A stretch of DNA of 64,000 bases from Alphaproteobacteria bacterium (GCA_009377445.1 WHUA01000007.1:62001-126000); one strand, 5' to 3'; counted from the first letter of the stretch, positions 17,413 through 27,630 are shown. The notes: generated by a model from the sequence alone, not told the origin. Translations and numbers: made by a program.

Positions 17413-19694
17413 CAGGCCCTCCCTCCGGGGGCAAGGGCCGGTCCGTCCGTTTGCGCCGCCATTTCCGCGCGTACCTCTTCCTGCGCGACCGGATCGCCCG
17501 GCAATTCGAGCCGCACCCGCGCGCCGCCCGACGGCGAATCGTCGAGGCGCAGGCCGCCCCCGTGGTCTTCCATGATTTTCTTCACGATGGCAAGTCCGAG
17601 CCCGGTCCCCTTGAGCCGCGTCGTGAAGTATGGCTCGGTCAAGCGCTCCCTCGCTTCATGCGGCAGCCCTTTTCCATTGTCTTCGACTTCGATGGCCGTC
17701 GTCCCTTCCTGGTTTACCAGCCGCACGACAATCTTGCCGCGCGGCAGGGCCTCTCCTTCGCGACCGTCGATCGCCTCCGCCGCATTGAGCAGAAGATTGG
17801 TCAGCGCCTGGCTGAGCTGACGCCCGTCGCACCGGTAGTATACAGCTTCGTCGGGCAGCTCGGCGGCGATCGAGATTTTGCCGTGCGCGGTGCGCTGCAG
17901 GAATATCGTCTGGCGGCAGAGATCGGTCAGGTTTTCGAGCCGCATGACCGGCGCCGGCACCCGCGCGAAGCTCGAGAACTCCTCGACCATGCGGCCGATG
18001 TCGCCGACGTGGCGCACGATCGTATCGGTGCAGGTCACGAATGTCTCCGGATCGCTCTTGATCTCGCCGAGATACTTGCGCTTCAGCCGCTCGGCGGAAA
18101 GCTGAATGGGCGTCAGCGGATTGCGTATCTCGTGCGCGATGCGGCGCGCCACGTCCGCCCAGGCGGCCTTGCGCTGCGCCGCGACGAGCTCGGACAGGTC
18201 GTCGAAGGTGACGACGAAGCCCTTGGTCTCCTCCCCGTCGCGCTCGACCGCGACGCGCACCATCAGCGTGCGCGTTTCCTTCGCCCGCTGCAGCCGCACC
18301 TCGGCCTCCACGGGGCGCCCGCTCCTGAGCCGGTGCGCGCCGCGCAGCAGCACATCCATCTCAGGCACCAGCTCGCCGAGCGGCTGCCCGACCATGCGGT
18401 CTGCGGTCAGGCCGAGCAGCTCGGACGCGGACGCGTTGGGAAGGTTGACCCGGAATTGCTCGTCGAGGCCGATGACGCCGGCCGACACGCCTTCGAGCAC
18501 CGCCTCGGTGAACCGGCGCCGCTGGTCGAGCTGGCGGTTCGCCTCCAGCAGCTCGCGCCGGTTCTGCTCGAGGTCGTTGGTCATGCGATTGAACGCGCGG
18601 CTCAACGAGCCGATCTCGTCGGGCGCGCCGCGCTCCGGCACCCGCGCCGTGAGGTCGCCCGCCCGCACCCGCTCGGTCGCCGCGATCAGCGCGCTCAACG
18701 GCCGCGAAAGCTGCGACGCCATCATCAGGCCGACCCACGACGCCGCCAACAGCAGCACGAGGGCGATGCCGACGAAGACGAGGGCGAAGCTGATCTGCAT
18801 GTCCGCGCGCTGGAACTCCAGCCGCTCGAAGCGCTCGACCGCGCCGCGCGTCTTCGTCGTATGCGCGACCACCTTCGGGTCGACGACGCGGCCGATGTAG
18901 AGGTACATGTCGAGAAAACCGTCGAGGCGCACCAGCGCGCGCACCCGGTCGTCGTCTTCGCCGGTCACGATGGCGACTTCGCCCTTGCGCGCAAGCTCCA
19001 TCGCGCTCGGCGGGATCGGATCGATCTCCAGCAGATAGGAGAAGCCCGAGCGCGCCCGGACCGCGCCGCTGCCGTCGAACACCACCGCCTCGGAAAGCTC
19101 GCGCACGCGCGACTGGAAGTCGACGACGCGCGTGAACAGGGCCGGGTTCGCCTCGAGCGAGACCACGTCGCGGCTGAGGTCCTGCGCCATGGCGAGCACG
19201 TCGGCGCGGATGTTCTGCTTGTGCTCGTAGAGATAGGCCTCCGCCACGGCGACCGATTCCTCCAGCACCGTCCGGACCTGCGTGCTCAGCCAGGATTGCA
19301 GGCCGAAATTGAAGAACACGACGGAGGCCAGCGCGACGATGATGGCCGGCACCACGGACACGAATCCGAACAGCCGCACCATGCGCACATGCAGGCGCGA
19401 CCCGGCGGACCCGCGGCGCCGCTCGACCCAGAGCGCGACGACGCGCCACGCGATCACGACCGCGAGCAGCAGCAGGACGATCAGGTCGGCATAGAGCCAC
19501 AGCAGCACCTGGCTGGGCCCCGATCCGAAAGGCGGGAATCCGCGAATCGCCGCGAAGGTGCCCGAGACGGCGACGACCGCCGCCACGGCGAGCGAAATCG
19601 CGAGAATTCGGCCGACATGAGCGCCCGCGGCCCACGCGGCAAGACGTTCCATCCTGCGCGGTGCGCTAGGGACCAAGTGTTCTGACGCGCTCAT
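17412..19694 (-). CDS. ntrY: Sensor histidine kinase NtrY
   Basis: A 760-residue membrane kinase, partner of NtrX. Transmembrane segments lie near the N-terminus (ILAISLAVAAVVAVSG; VLLWLYADLIVLLLLAVVIAW) and around SFALVFVGIALVLLLAASW. Between them is a periplasmic sensor region. HAMP (SRPLSALIAATERVRAGDL), PAS and HisKA domains follow, with the phosphorylated His in RRIAHEIRNPLTP, then the ATPase domain (NLLLNAAEAID, GTGLGLAIVKKIMEDHGG). The start at ATG 19694 is preferred; one 22 codons upstream is also possible, and neither has a clear ribosome site. Confidence 0.94.
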   Translation of the reverse strand: MSASEHLVPSAPRRMERLAAWAAGAHVGRILAISLAVAAVVAVSGTFAAIRGFPPFGSGPSQVLLWLYADLIVLLLLAVVIAWRVVALWVERRRGSAGSRLHVRMVRLFGFVSVVPAIIVALASVVFFNFGLQSWLSTQVRTVLEESVAVAEAYLYEHKQNIRADVLAMAQDLSRDVVSLEANPALFTRVVDFQSRVRELSEAVVFDGSGAVRARSGFSYLLEIDPIPPSAMELARKGEVAIVTGEDDDRVRALVRLDGFLDMYLYIGRVVDPKVVAHTTKTRGAVERFERLEFQRADMQISFALVFVGIALVLLLAASWVGLMMASQLSRPLSALIAATERVRAGDLTARVPERGAPDEIGSLSRAFNRMTNDLEQNRRELLEANRQLDQRRRFTEAVLEGVSAGVIGLDEQFRVNLPNASASELLGLTADRMVGQPLGELVPEMDVLLRGAHRLRSGRPVEAEVRLQRAKETRTLMVRVAVERDGEETKGFVVTFDDLSELVAAQRKAAWADVARRIAHEIRNPLTPIQLSAERLKRKYLGEIKSDPETFVTCTDTIVRHVGDIGRMVEEFSSFARVPAPVMRLENLTDLCRQTIFLQRTAHGKISIAAELPDEAVYYRCDGRQLSQALTNLLLNAAEAIDGREGEALPRGKIVVRLVNQEGTTAIEVEDNGKGLPHEARERLTEPYFTTRLKGTGLGLAIVKKIMEDHGGGLRLDDSPSGGARVRLELPGDPVAQEEVRAEMAAQTDGPALAPGGRA

Positions 19695-19798
19695 GGGCCG
19701 GTCAGGGTCGAATCGTTGAAATAGGTTTCGGCCTTCTGCAATGCGTGTTCGCCCGCCCATTATACCCCGGACGATCGACCGTATTAACCAGGAGCCGC

Positions 19799-21244
19799 CT
19801 ATTGGGACCCTCGGACCACCGCAATGTCAAGGTCCCGGATTTTCTTGCGCAAGGTGTTGCGGTTCAGGCCAAGAAGCTGCGCGGCGCGGACCTGATTGCC
19901 GCGCGTGGCGCCGAGACTGAGCCGGATCAGCGGCCGCTCCATCTCGCGCAATACCCGGTCGTAGAGCCCCGACGCCGGCAGTTCGCCCTCATGGGCGTCG
20001 AAATAGGTCTTCAGGTGCCGCTCCACCGCCTCCGTCAGGCTCTCCTCCTCGTCGACGGCATTCGCCGCGCTCGACGGACCGACATCGGCGAACTCTGCCT
20101 CGACGACGTCGGCGGTGATCGTCTCCTGCGAATAGAGCGCGGCGAACCGCCGGACGACGTTCTCGAGCTCGCGCACGTTGCCCGGCCAGCGATGGCGCTT
20201 GAGCCTCTCCATCGCAGCGTTGTCGACCGCTTTGGCAGGCAGACCCTCGGCGGTGGCGGACATCAGGAAGTGGCGCACCAGGTCGGGGATGTCGTCGGCC
20301 CGTTCGCGCAGCGGCGGCAGCCTGAGCGGCACGACGTTGAGACGGTAGTAGAGGTCTTCGCGGAACAGCCCTTGGGCGACCAGCCGCCCGAGGTCGCGAT
20401 GCGTCGCGGCGACGATGCGCACATTGGCGCGGATCGGCGTCCGTCCGCCGACCGTGGTGAACTCCCCTTCCTGCAGGACGCGCAGCAGCCGGGTCTGCGC
20501 GTCGATCGGCATGTCGCCGATCTCGTCCAGGAACAGCGTGCCGCCGTCGGCCTGCTCGAACCGCCCGGCGGAGCGCGTGTTGGCGCCGGTGAATGCGCCC
20601 TTCTCGTGGCCGAACAGCTCGCTCTCGATCAGCTCGCGCGGGATCGCAGCCATGTTGATGGCGACGAACGGCCCGTTGCGCCGCTTGCCGTATTCATGGA
20701 GCGCGCGGGCGACGAGCTCCTTGCCGGTGCCCGACTCGCCGGAAATCAGGACCGTCAGGTCGGTCGACATCAGCCGGGCGAGGACGCGGTAGATCTCCTG
20801 CATCGCCTGCGAGCGGCCGATCAGCGGCAGGCTGTCCTGCATGTCCGGCTCGGCCGCCCCGGCCGACGGCGCCGCGGATCGCTCCGAAAGCGCGCGGGTG
20901 ACGGTGCTCAGCAGCTCGTTGAGATCGAAGGGTTTCGGGATGTATTCGAAGGCGCCGCGCTCGGCCGCCTTGACCGCGGTCAGCAGCGTGTTCTGCGCGC
21001 TCATCGCGATGACCCTGAGGTCCGGCCGCCGCTTGCGGATCTGCGGGATGAGGTCGAGGCCATTGCCGTCCGGCATCAGGACGTCGGTGATGACGAGGTC
21101 GCCCTCCCCGTCCGACACCCATCGCCACAACGTCGCCGCATGTCCGGTCGTGCGGACGTGGTGGCCGGCACGGCCGAGCGCCTGCGACAGGACGGTCCGG
21201 ATCGCCCGGTCGTCGTCCGCGACGAGAATAACGGACTCAGTCAT
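19799..21244 (-). CDS. ntrC: Nitrogen regulator NtrC (sigma-54 activator)
   Basis: A 481-residue sigma-54 enhancer-binding protein: receiver domain with Asp54 in [11 protein letters not shown], an AAA+ domain with Walker [12 protein letters not shown], the complete GAFTGA loop ([12 protein letters not shown]), [13 protein letters not shown], and a Fis HTH ending in [19 protein letters not shown]. When phosphorylated by NtrB it activates nitrogen-assimilation promoters. Its ATG overlaps the ntrB stop by 8 bp, with AGGGAG upstream. Confidence 0.98.
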   Translation of the reverse strand: MTESVILVADDDRAIRTVLSQALGRAGHHVRTTGHAATLWRWVSDGEGDLVITDVLMPDGNGLDLIPQIRKRRPDLRVIAMSAQNTLLTAVKAAERGAFEYIPKPFDLNELLSTVTRALSERSAAPSAGAAEPDMQDSLPLIGRSQAMQEIYRVLARLMSTDLTVLISGESGTGKELVARALHEYGKRRNGPFVAINMAAIPRELIESELFGHEKGAFTGANTRSAGRFEQADGGTLFLDEIGDMPIDAQTRLLRVLQEGEFTTVGGRTPIRANVRIVAATHRDLGRLVAQGLFREDLYYRLNVVPLRLPPLRERADDIPDLVRHFLMSATAEGLPAKAVDNAAMERLKRHRWPGNVRELENVVRRFAALYSQETITADVVEAEFADVGPSSAANAVDEEESLTEAVERHLKTYFDAHEGELPASGLYDRVLREMERPLIRLSLGATRGNQVRAAQLLGLNRNTLRKKIRDLDIAVVRGSQ

Positions 21245-22370
21245 CCTGCATCTCCCTGCGCTTCATGACCGGCAGCATGACGCGGAACAGCGTGCGCCGC
21301 GGCCGGCTCTCCACATCGATGACCCCGCCATGCTCGCCGACGAGCTTGGCCACGAGCGCGAGGCCGAGCCCCGATCCGCCCATCTTCGTCGTTATGAAGG
21401 GATCGAAAATCTGCCGGCGGAGATTCTCCGGGATGCCATCGCCGTTGTCCTGCACGCCGACGACCAGCGGCAGGTCTATCTGGCTCTCGGTGCCGGGCAC
21501 GGCGAGCCGGAAGCCCTGCTGGTAGGCGGTGCTGACGACCACCTCGCCGGCCTCGGGCGGCGCCGCCTCGACGGCGTTCTTGACCAGATTGAGGAATATC
21601 TGGATCAGCTCGTCGCGGCTGCCGTAGACCGGCGGCAGCGACGGATCGTACAGCTCCTTGATATGCACGCCGGCGCCGAAGCCGGTGCGCGCCAGGCGGA
21701 TCACATGCTCCAGCACCTCGTGGATGTTGATCGCGTCGCGCTCGATCGGCGGGCGGTCGGAAAACACCTCGAAGCGGTCGACGAGCTTACAGATGCGGTC
21801 GACCTCGTCGATGATGAGCTGCGTCAGCTCGCGGCTCTGCCCGTCGCCTTCCTGCTCGAGAAGCTGCGCCGCGCCGCGCACGCCCGACAGCGGATTCTTG
21901 ATCTCGTGCGCCAGCACGGCCGCCATGGCGGTGACCGAGCGCGCGGCGTCGCGGTGGATCAGCGACTGGTCGATGCGCCCCGCCATCGAGCGCTCATGGA
22001 GCGTCAGCAGCACCGCGCCCCGCTCGTCGCCGAGCGGCGCGGAATCGACGACGACCGTGTGCGTGCCGATGCGCGGCGTCGACAACCTGACGCCGAATTC
22101 CGACATGCTGTAGCCGCCGCGCCGGGTCTTGTGCACCAGCGCGAAGACCGGGCTGTCATGCGGGATGATGTCCTGCAGGTTCACGCCGCACAGCGTCGCC
22201 CGGCTGCCCTGAAAGAACTGCTCGGCCGCGGGGTTGAGGTACGTGATGTTGTCGGAGCGGTCGACCGCGATGACCGGCAGCGGCAGCGAGGCAATGATCG
22301 AATTTTCCAGGGACAACGGCTCGGCCGGCGTCGCGATCATGAGCTTGGCCGGGGGCTTCGCCGGGGTCAT
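21237..22370 (-). CDS. ntrB: Nitrogen-sensing histidine kinase NtrB
   Basis: A 377-residue soluble kinase/phosphatase: N-terminal PAS domain ([21 protein letters not shown]), HisKA with the phospho-His in [14 protein letters not shown], and an HATPase domain with [25 protein letters not shown] and [12 protein letters not shown]. It has no membrane segments, as expected for an enzyme controlled by PII protein. ATG 22370 overlaps the dusB stop by 4 bp (ATGA), which makes it a better start than the one 4 codons upstream. Confidence 0.97.
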   Translation of the reverse strand: MTPAKPPAKLMIATPAEPLSLENSIIASLPLPVIAVDRSDNITYLNPAAEQFFQGSRATLCGVNLQDIIPHDSPVFALVHKTRRGGYSMSEFGVRLSTPRIGTHTVVVDSAPLGDERGAVLLTLHERSMAGRIDQSLIHRDAARSVTAMAAVLAHEIKNPLSGVRGAAQLLEQEGDGQSRELTQLIIDEVDRICKLVDRFEVFSDRPPIERDAINIHEVLEHVIRLARTGFGAGVHIKELYDPSLPPVYGSRDELIQIFLNLVKNAVEAAPPEAGEVVVSTAYQQGFRLAVPGTESQIDLPLVVGVQDNGDGIPENLRRQIFDPFITTKMGGSGLGLALVAKLVGEHGGVIDVESRPRRTLFRVMLPVMKRREMQDD

Positions 22371-23356
22371 GCCGCGGCCCACTCGGCGCTGGCCTCGTAG
22401 AAATCCGCGATCGTCCGCGCGACGTCCCGCGGCTGGTCGATCCGGTTCACTTCCGCCCGGAACGCGGCCGCGCCGGGCAAGGCCTTCGAGTACCAGCAGA
22501 TATGCTTGCGCGCGATGCGCGCGCCGTGACCCGAGCCGTAATGCCGCAGCATCTCGTCGTAATGCTCGAGGACGATCTCCTTCTGCTCCGTCAAGGTCGG
22601 CTCGGCCGCGTGGTCCCGGCCTTCGACGAACTCGTGCAGCTTGTTAATGATCCATGGATTGCCCTGCGCCGCGCGCCCGATCATCAGGCCGTCCGCCCCG
22701 GATTCCGCAAGGCACCGCGCGGCATCCTCGGGTCCGCCGATGTCGCCGTTGGCGATCACCGGTATGCCGACGGCCTCCTTGACCCGGCGGATGAATCGCC
22801 AGTCGGCTTGGCCCTGGTAGAATTGACAGCGCGTCCGGCCGTGCACGGTGATCATCTGCACGCCGCATTGCTCGGCCACGCGCGCGATCGCAGGCGCATT
22901 GCGCGAATGCTCGTCCCAGCCGGTCCGCATCTTCATCGTCACCGGGACGGATACGGCGTTGACCGTCGCCTCCATCAGCCGCGCCGCCAGCATCTCGTCG
23001 CGCAGGATCGCCGAGCCCGACAGCTTGTTGACCACCTTTTTCGCGGGGCAGCCGAAATTGATGTCGATGATCGCCGCGCCGCGGTCCTCGTTGAGCCGCG
23101 CCGCCTCCGCCATCGCCTCAGGCTCGCAGCCGGCCAACTGCACCGCCATCGGGTATTCCTCGGCGCAGTTGGTCGAGGTCTTGCGCATTTCGGCGCGGAC
23201 CTCGCGGATCATCGCCTCGCTCGCGATCATCTCGGAAACGACCAGCCGGGCGCCGAGGCGGCGCGCCAGGCGCCGGAACGGCGCGTCGGTCACCCCCGAC
23301 ATCGGGGCGAGCACGATCCTGGTCCCAATGTCTATCGGGCCTATGCGAACGCCCAT
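22367..23356 (-). CDS. dusB: tRNA-dihydrouridine synthase DusB
   Basis: A 329-residue TIM-barrel flavoprotein. [14 protein letters not shown] (17-30) is the FMN-binding start, [14 protein letters not shown] (98-111) holds the catalytic Cys103, and [18 protein letters not shown] binds the FMN phosphate. It reduces specific uridines of the tRNA D-loop. It heads the ntrBC operon, as in many proteobacteria (dusB-ntrBC, comparable to enteric dusB-fis). No Shine-Dalgarno is visible before the ATG, although a promoter is recognisable about 40 bp upstream. Confidence 0.97.
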   Translation of the reverse strand: MGVRIGPIDIGTRIVLAPMSGVTDAPFRRLARRLGARLVVSEMIASEAMIREVRAEMRKTSTNCAEEYPMAVQLAGCEPEAMAEAARLNEDRGAAIIDINFGCPAKKVVNKLSGSAILRDEMLAARLMEATVNAVSVPVTMKMRTGWDEHSRNAPAIARVAEQCGVQMITVHGRTRCQFYQGQADWRFIRRVKEAVGIPVIANGDIGGPEDAARCLAESGADGLMIGRAAQGNPWIINKLHEFVEGRDHAAEPTLTEQKEIVLEHYDEMLRHYGSGHGARIARKHICWYSKALPGAAAFRAEVNRIDQPRDVARTIADFYEASAEWAAA

Positions 23357-23392
23357 AATTTAGGCACCAAAGAAATTGACTACAATATAGGC

Positions 23393-23420
23393 ATAATACA
23401 CCGATTTCGCATTCGCACAA
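23393..23420 (-). promoter_or_regulatory. Putative promoter of the dusB-ntrBCYX run
   Basis: On the minus strand, TTGTGC (23415-23420), 16 bp, then TATTAT (23393-23398). The 5' leader to dusB would be about 30 bases. The surroundings are clearly AT-richer than the flanking genes. Confidence 0.5.
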
Positions 23421-23462
23421 GACCGCGCCGCGGCACGAAGGCGCGACGCGGAAAGCGTGCGT

Positions 23463-24263
23463 TCAGGCGATGAGCACGTCGGTGACGAATTTGACCCCGG
23501 GATAGCCGAGGGTCACCAGCAGGTAGCCGGCCAGGGCAATCCGGGCGGCGCGCCGGCCGCGCAGGCCGATCCGGTAATGCGCCGTGAGCAGCACGCCGAT
23601 CACGACGAAGGCGATGATCGTGAGGACCGTCTTGTGGTCGAAGGTCAGCACGACTCCGCGGCTGAAATACTGCGTTCCCATGCCCGTCAGGATGCCGACG
23701 CCGAGCACCGCCTCGGCAGCCAGCAGCAGGCGCAGCTCGAGCCGCTCGGCATCCGCGACCGACGGCAATCGCTCGGTGAGCCGGTGGCGCTGCTTGCGCC
23801 GAAGCGCCCGCTCCTGCAGCAGCACCGCGACCCCCGCGATGGCGGCCAGCGTCAGCAGGACGTACGTGACGACGGATGCGGCGATATGGAGCACGATCCA
23901 GGCCGGCGGCGCGTCGCCCAGCAGCGGCCGCGCCGGCGCATGGCTCCAGATCGTCGCCAGCAGCGCCAGCACCACCAGATAGGGCAGCAGGATCGGCGAC
24001 AGGCGCCAGGCATGGCGGAGAAAGGCCGCAAGCAGCAGGAACATCACCAGGACGCCCGCCACCGTCACCCAGATCGCCTCGGCGAAGCCGGTTTCCCAGC
24101 CCGCCCGCGCCTGGACGGCGGCCCAGGCCGTCGCGCCCACGGCGGCGGCCCCTGCCAGCGCCCAGAACCGGCCGTCGCGCGCAAAGGGTCCCCAAACGGA
24201 CGACACAGCCGCCGGCACCAGACTGAGCACCGCGGCAAGGCTGAGAACGGTCGTGCTGGCCAT
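23463..24263 (-). CDS. CcsA/YpjD-family inner membrane protein (cytochrome c assembly-type)
   Basis: A 266-residue polytopic protein with about eight hydrophobic segments, including [49 protein letters not shown] and [14 protein letters not shown]. His in WIVLHIAAS and in LTFDHKTVL fit the conserved histidines of CcsA/HemX-type proteins. Relatives handle haem in cytochrome c biogenesis or are of unknown role (YpjD). No ccm genes are adjacent, so a direct cytochrome role is uncertain. It is divergent from ispDF with a 110-bp gap. Confidence 0.82.
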   Translation of the reverse strand: MASTTVLSLAAVLSLVPAAVSSVWGPFARDGRFWALAGAAAVGATAWAAVQARAGWETGFAEAIWVTVAGVLVMFLLLAAFLRHAWRLSPILLPYLVVLALLATIWSHAPARPLLGDAPPAWIVLHIAASVVTYVLLTLAAIAGVAVLLQERALRRKQRHRLTERLPSVADAERLELRLLLAAEAVLGVGILTGMGTQYFSRGVVLTFDHKTVLTIIAFVVIGVLLTAHYRIGLRGRRAARIALAGYLLVTLGYPGVKFVTDVLIA

Positions 24264-24373
24264 GGCGGCCTATATATCACCGAACGATCGGGATCGCACC
24301 GTCCCGCTTGGCAACGCCGGGCCGAGACGCCAATATGCCGCCCTTCGAGCAGCGAAGCGGAGATGCGGCACAA

Positions 24374-25540
24374 ATGGGACGCACGGTCGCCCTGGTCCTG
24401 GCCGGCGGGCGCGGCACGCGCGCCGGCGGCGGGATTCCGAAACAATACCGCCGGATCGCGGGCGTGCCGATAATGCGGCTGACCCTGGAAGCTTTCGCGT
24501 CGCATCCCCGCATCGATGCGGTGCGGGCGGTCATCCACCCCGACGACCGTCAGTGCTTCGCCGAGCTGTGCGGCGACCTTACGCTCGCCGAGCCGGTCTT
24601 CGGCGGCGAAACGCGTCAAGAATCGTCCCTTAATGGCTTGAAGAACATAGAATCCCTGGCGCCGGACAACGTGCTGATCCAGGACGCCGCCCGGCCGTTC
24701 ACCGACGCCGGCACGATCGGCCGGGTGATCGACGCCCTCGGCGGCGCCCCGGCCGCCATCGCGGCCGTTCCCGTCATCGACACGATCAAGCGCGGCGATT
24801 CGCGCGACCGGGTCGCCGCGACCGTCGACCGGGCAGGGCTTTGGCGGGCGCAGACGCCGCAAGGCTTCCGCTATGGGCCGATCGTAGATGCCTACCGGGC
24901 GGCGGGCGGCGGCAACCACACCGACGATGCCGCGGTCGCCGAGGCCGCCGGCCTGGAGGTAGCGCTGGTCATGGGACACGAGGACAACATCAAGATCACG
25001 ACCGAGCAGGACTTCGCCCGCGCCGAGCAGATCATGCGCGAGCGCGCCGGCGGCGGCGGGACCCCGGATATTCGGGTCGGAACGGGCTTCGACGTGCACC
25101 GTTTCGAGCCGGGCGACCACGTCACCCTCTGCGGCGTGCGGGTGCCGCATACGGCGAAGCTGAAGGGCCACTCCGATGCCGACGTCGGCCTGCATGCGCT
25201 GACCGACGCCATCTTCGGGGCGATCGGCGGCGGCGACATCGGCGACCATTTTCCGCCGACCGACGCGAAATGGCGCGGCGCGGACTCGGCGATATTCCTC
25301 GCCGCGGCCGTCGCCGGCATCCGCGAGCGCGGCGGCGAGATCTGCAATCTCGACGTCACGCTGATCTGCGAGCGCCCGAAGATCGGCCCGCACCGGGCGG
25401 CGATGCGGGCGCGCATCGCGGCGATCTGCGGCATCGATCCGGCGCGCGTGAACGTCAAGGCGACGACGACGGAGGAGCTCGGCTTCACAGGACGGCGCGA
25501 GGGCATCGCCGCCCAGGCCGTCGCCACGGTGCGCGTATGA
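24374..25540 (+). CDS. ispDF: Bifunctional IspD/IspF (MEP isoprenoid pathway)
   Basis: A 388-residue fusion. The IspD half (1 to about 225) has [31 protein letters not shown] and DAARPF; the IspF half (about 230-388) begins [15 protein letters not shown] with metal ligands in DVH and [18 protein letters not shown]. It makes CDP-methylerythritol and then the cyclic diphosphate in isoprenoid synthesis. The ATG at 24374 is preferred (GGAG 11 bases before it) over upstream in-frame starts. The fusion is common in alphaproteobacteria and channels non-adjacent steps, since IspE lies between them. Confidence 0.97.
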   Translation: MGRTVALVLAGGRGTRAGGGIPKQYRRIAGVPIMRLTLEAFASHPRIDAVRAVIHPDDRQCFAELCGDLTLAEPVFGGETRQESSLNGLKNIESLAPDNVLIQDAARPFTDAGTIGRVIDALGGAPAAIAAVPVIDTIKRGDSRDRVAATVDRAGLWRAQTPQGFRYGPIVDAYRAAGGGNHTDDAAVAEAAGLEVALVMGHEDNIKITTEQDFARAEQIMRERAGGGGTPDIRVGTGFDVHRFEPGDHVTLCGVRVPHTAKLKGHSDADVGLHALTDAIFGAIGGGDIGDHFPPTDAKWRGADSAIFLAAAVAGIRERGGEICNLDVTLICERPKIGPHRAAMRARIAAICGIDPARVNVKATTTEELGFTGRREGIAAQAVATVRV

Positions 25541-26028
25541 GGCGCCGCCTCTCCTTCTGGCATCCGGCGAGCCTGATCGCGACGGGCTTCGGCATCGGCA
25601 ACGTGCCGATCGCCTCGGGGAGCTGGGCATCGCTGGCCGCCCTCCCCGTCGCCTGGCTGATCGCCGCAACCTTCGGCTCGCCGTGGCTGCTCGCCGCCGC
25701 CGCGCTCGCCCTCGCCGCCGGCCTGTGGGCGTCGTCTCACTATTGCCTGGCCATCGGCGAAAAGGATCCGAGCCGCGTGGTGATCGACGAGATCGCCGGC
25801 CAGTGGCTGGCGCTGGCGCCCATCGCAATCCCGGATCCCGTGCTCTACGCCATCGGCTTCTTCGCCTTTCGCATCCTCGACATCATCAAGCCCTGGCCGG
25901 CCGGCTGGTGCGACCGCGAGCTCGCCGGGGCGCCCGGCGTCATGTTCGACGATATCGCCGCGGGCCTGTATGCTGCCCTGGTGGTGTACGGCGTCATTCT
26001 CCTCGATGCGAGGATCGGCTTTTTATGA
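25537..26028 (+). CDS. pgpA: Phosphatidylglycerophosphatase A
   Basis: A 163-residue membrane enzyme. Family motifs are [14 protein letters not shown] (19-32), [17 protein letters not shown] (about 77-93) and [14 protein letters not shown]. Hydrophobic segments surround them. It removes the terminal phosphate of phosphatidylglycerophosphate to give phosphatidylglycerol in the inner membrane. It overlaps both neighbours by 4 bp (ATGA with ispDF and ATGA with cinA), so the three genes form a tightly coupled operon. The start is fixed by this overlap. Confidence 0.95.
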   Translation: MRRRLSFWHPASLIATGFGIGNVPIASGSWASLAALPVAWLIAATFGSPWLLAAAALALAAGLWASSHYCLAIGEKDPSRVVIDEIAGQWLALAPIAIPDPVLYAIGFFAFRILDIIKPWPAGWCDRELAGAPGVMFDDIAAGLYAALVVYGVILLDARIGFL

Positions 26029-26522
26029 TATTGGACAAATCGATAACGGATAAAGCGAAGGAATTACTCGAGGTCTGCGAGCGGAAGAAGCTCATGCTGG
26101 CGACGGTGGAATCCTGCACCGGCGGGCTCCTCGCCGGTTGCCTGACGGCGGTGCCCGGATCGTCGGCGGTGGTCGAGCGCGGCTGGGTCACCTATTCCAA
26201 CCAGGCGAAGATCGAGGAGGCCGGCGTCGATCCGGACCTGCTGGCGCAGTATGGCGCCGTCAGCCGCGAGGTCGCGGCGGCGATGGCCGCGGGCGGCTTG
26301 CGCCACGCCCCGGTCGACCTCGCCGCCGGCATCACCGGCGTCGCCGGCCCCGGCGGCGGCACCGCGGAGAAGCCGGTCGGGCTGGTCTTCGTCTCCGCCG
26401 CCGCGAAGAACGAGCTGCCGGTGGTGCGGGAGAACCGCTTTCAAGGCGACCGCGACGCCATCCGCGAGGCGTCCGTCGCGCTGGCTCTCGACATGCTGCT
26501 CGATTTGGCTAAGAGCCGCTGA
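26025..26522 (+). CDS. pncC: CinA C-terminal family nicotinamide-nucleotide amidohydrolase
   Basis: A 165-residue single-domain CinA-C protein: ATVESCTGGLLAGCLTAVPGSS (about 26-47), VTYSNQAKIEEAGV and GITGVAGPGGGTAEKPVGLVF. It deamidates nicotinamide mononucleotide, recycling pyridine nucleotides. The N-terminal domain of full CinA is absent, as in PncC. It starts in an ATGA overlap with pgpA and ends in a 14-bp convergent overlap with the HTH regulator. Confidence 0.94.
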   Translation: MILDKSITDKAKELLEVCERKKLMLATVESCTGGLLAGCLTAVPGSSAVVERGWVTYSNQAKIEEAGVDPDLLAQYGAVSREVAAAMAAGGLRHAPVDLAAGITGVAGPGGGTAEKPVGLVFVSAAAKNELPVVRENRFQGDRDAIREASVALALDMLLDLAKSR

Positions 26523-27282
26523 ACAGCGCCGCCAGTTCCCGCATCGGGTGGCCTTCCCGCTCCGCCATGAGCTTGAGCCGGCCGTCCCAGTCGTCGAACA
26601 CGTTGAAGAAATCCGCCGGATGGCGGAGCGGCAGCCAGTTGAGGCTGCGCAGGCGTGCGACGACCTCGGGCAGGTCGCCCGCGGTCGTATCGTCGAGCAC
26701 CTGCTCCAGATAATACAGCTCGTTCTTGTGGAAACTGAAGGCCCAGAGCAGGATCGCGGCGACCTCCGCCGCCCGGCCGGCGTTGGCGACGCTGAACTGG
26801 ACCTGATCGAACAGGACGGCCCGGTTGTGCCCCTCGATCAGCAGGCAGATGCGCGGGTCCTCCTCCTCCGGCGCGCGTGTCGTCGCGCGCCGGTCGTCCC
26901 AAGACGGCGGCCGGGCGAAACCGGCCGCCGTTCCCGCGCCCTCCCGCGGGCGGCGGGCGAACAGCAGCACCTTCTGGACCGGGGTCAGCGCCCGGCGGCT
27001 GAGGAGCTCGAGCACGCGTTGGCTCGCGAACAGGGTTTCGTAGGCGGTCGGCCGGTCGAGGCGGCGCAGCTTCACGCATTCGCTCACCGGATCGCCGGCA
27101 AACTCGATGCCGGCCCCGGTCAGCGCCCGCTCGATCGCCTCCAGCGTGCTCGCGCGCGGATCGCCGATGCCGCGCTCGATGTTGTTGAGCGTGGCGAGCG
27201 AGATGCCTGCGCCGCGCGCCAGGTCGGACTGCTTAATGCCGATGAGCGACCGCGCCGCCCGAATTTGCGATGGACTGACCAC
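26509..27282 (-). CDS. XRE-family transcriptional regulator with an in-frame palindromic insert
   Basis: A 257-residue protein. The N-terminal HTH (about 7-60) reads IRAARSLIGIKQSDLARGAG then ISLATLNNIERG. The remaining 190 residues match no family I recognise. Residues 118-139 (GFARPPSWDDRRATTRAPE) are encoded by the 63-bp double-hairpin repeat, also found in the phosphatase gene at 7380. The GTG at 27282 is chosen because GGGAG lies 6 bases upstream and the product then starts VVSPSQIRAAR, as in relatives. A longer frame extends to 27369. A dyad brackets its likely -10, which hints at autoregulation. Confidence 0.82.
   Translation of the reverse strand: MVSPSQIRAARSLIGIKQSDLARGAGISLATLNNIERGIGDPRASTLEAIERALTGAGIEFAGDPVSECVKLRRLDRPTAYETLFASQRVLELLSRRALTPVQKVLLFARRPREGAGTAAGFARPPSWDDRRATTRAPEEEDPRICLLIEGHNRAVLFDQVQFSVANAGRAAEVAAILLWAFSFHKNELYYLEQVLDDTTAGDLPEVVARLRSLNWLPLRHPADFFNVFDDWDGRLKLMAEREGHPMRELAALFSGS
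26868..26930 (-). repeat. In-frame double-hairpin repeat, copy B (inside the XRE regulator gene)
   Basis: Hairpin 1 (26868-26893) has the same perfect 10-bp stem and TGTCGT loop as copy A. Hairpin 2 (26904-26931) is a perfect 11-bp stem, ACGGCGGCCGG against CCGGCCGCCGT, around GCGAAA. Differences from copy A fall mostly in the 11-bp spacer and the second loop. The coding strand gives RPPSWDDRRATTRAP. Confidence 0.9.
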
Positions 27283-27324
27283 TCCAACTCCCGGGAAAAC
27301 CGAACAACCCGATGCGGTGCGCAA

Positions 27325-27361
27325 CGAATTACTTATTTTGCCTAATATACTGGGTAATTCG
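27325..27361 (-). promoter_or_regulatory. Dyad around the likely promoter of the XRE regulator
   Basis: CGAATTAC (27325-27332) and GTAATTCG (27354-27361) are perfect 8-bp inverted arms 21 bp apart. Between them lies an AT-rich segment reading TATATT on the minus strand, a plausible -10. This fits an autoregulatory operator for the HTH protein encoded just downstream; binding is inferred. Confidence 0.5.
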
Positions 27362-27525
27362 CGCTGCACCAGCCCCTGGTGGTCTACATTTTGTGGGGCT
27401 TTTCCCTACTCGCACAAGTTGTTGACAATCGCTGCAAACGAAGCCCCGATTGTTCTCCGGCTGCAACGACAGGGCTGCGCTTGAAGTAGCGGCCGGCGGC
27501 TCCGGGCATGAGCAAAAATGCCGTC

Positions 27526-27548
27526 ATTCGCCGGCTCGACCTGCGAAT
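27526..27548. repeat. Short ATTCGC hairpin, second copy
   Basis: ATTCGC and GCGAAT arms enclose 11 bases. The leading context GTCATTCGCCG matches the hairpin at 591-613. Confidence 0.45.
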
Positions 27549-27630
27549 CCGGGACACCGAGCCGTGGACCACCCGGTCAATCCGGGAGAATCGCAATTGC
27601 GGGTGCACGCGGCGATTGGGACGAGCGGGG

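Noticed and set aside
14869..17820. Very long open frame (983 codons) on the plus strand opposite trkA and ntrX
   Set aside because: In GC-rich genes the antisense frame that mirrors the third codon position lacks stops. The protein is Arg/His/Asp-rich, resembles no family, and both genes beneath it are unmistakable.
17451..19685. 744-codon open frame opposite ntrY
   Set aside because: Same shadow effect; composition is dominated by Arg, His, Asp and Ala, with no ribosome site or family motif.
24065..25828. 587-codon minus-strand frame opposite ispDF and pgpA
   Set aside because: The plus-strand genes have clear motifs and ATGA-type overlaps; the antisense product has none.
27370..27530. 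Possible tRNA or small-RNA gene upstream of the XRE regulator
   Set aside because: No T-loop consensus, acceptor stem or promoter-terminator pair could be assembled from either strand.
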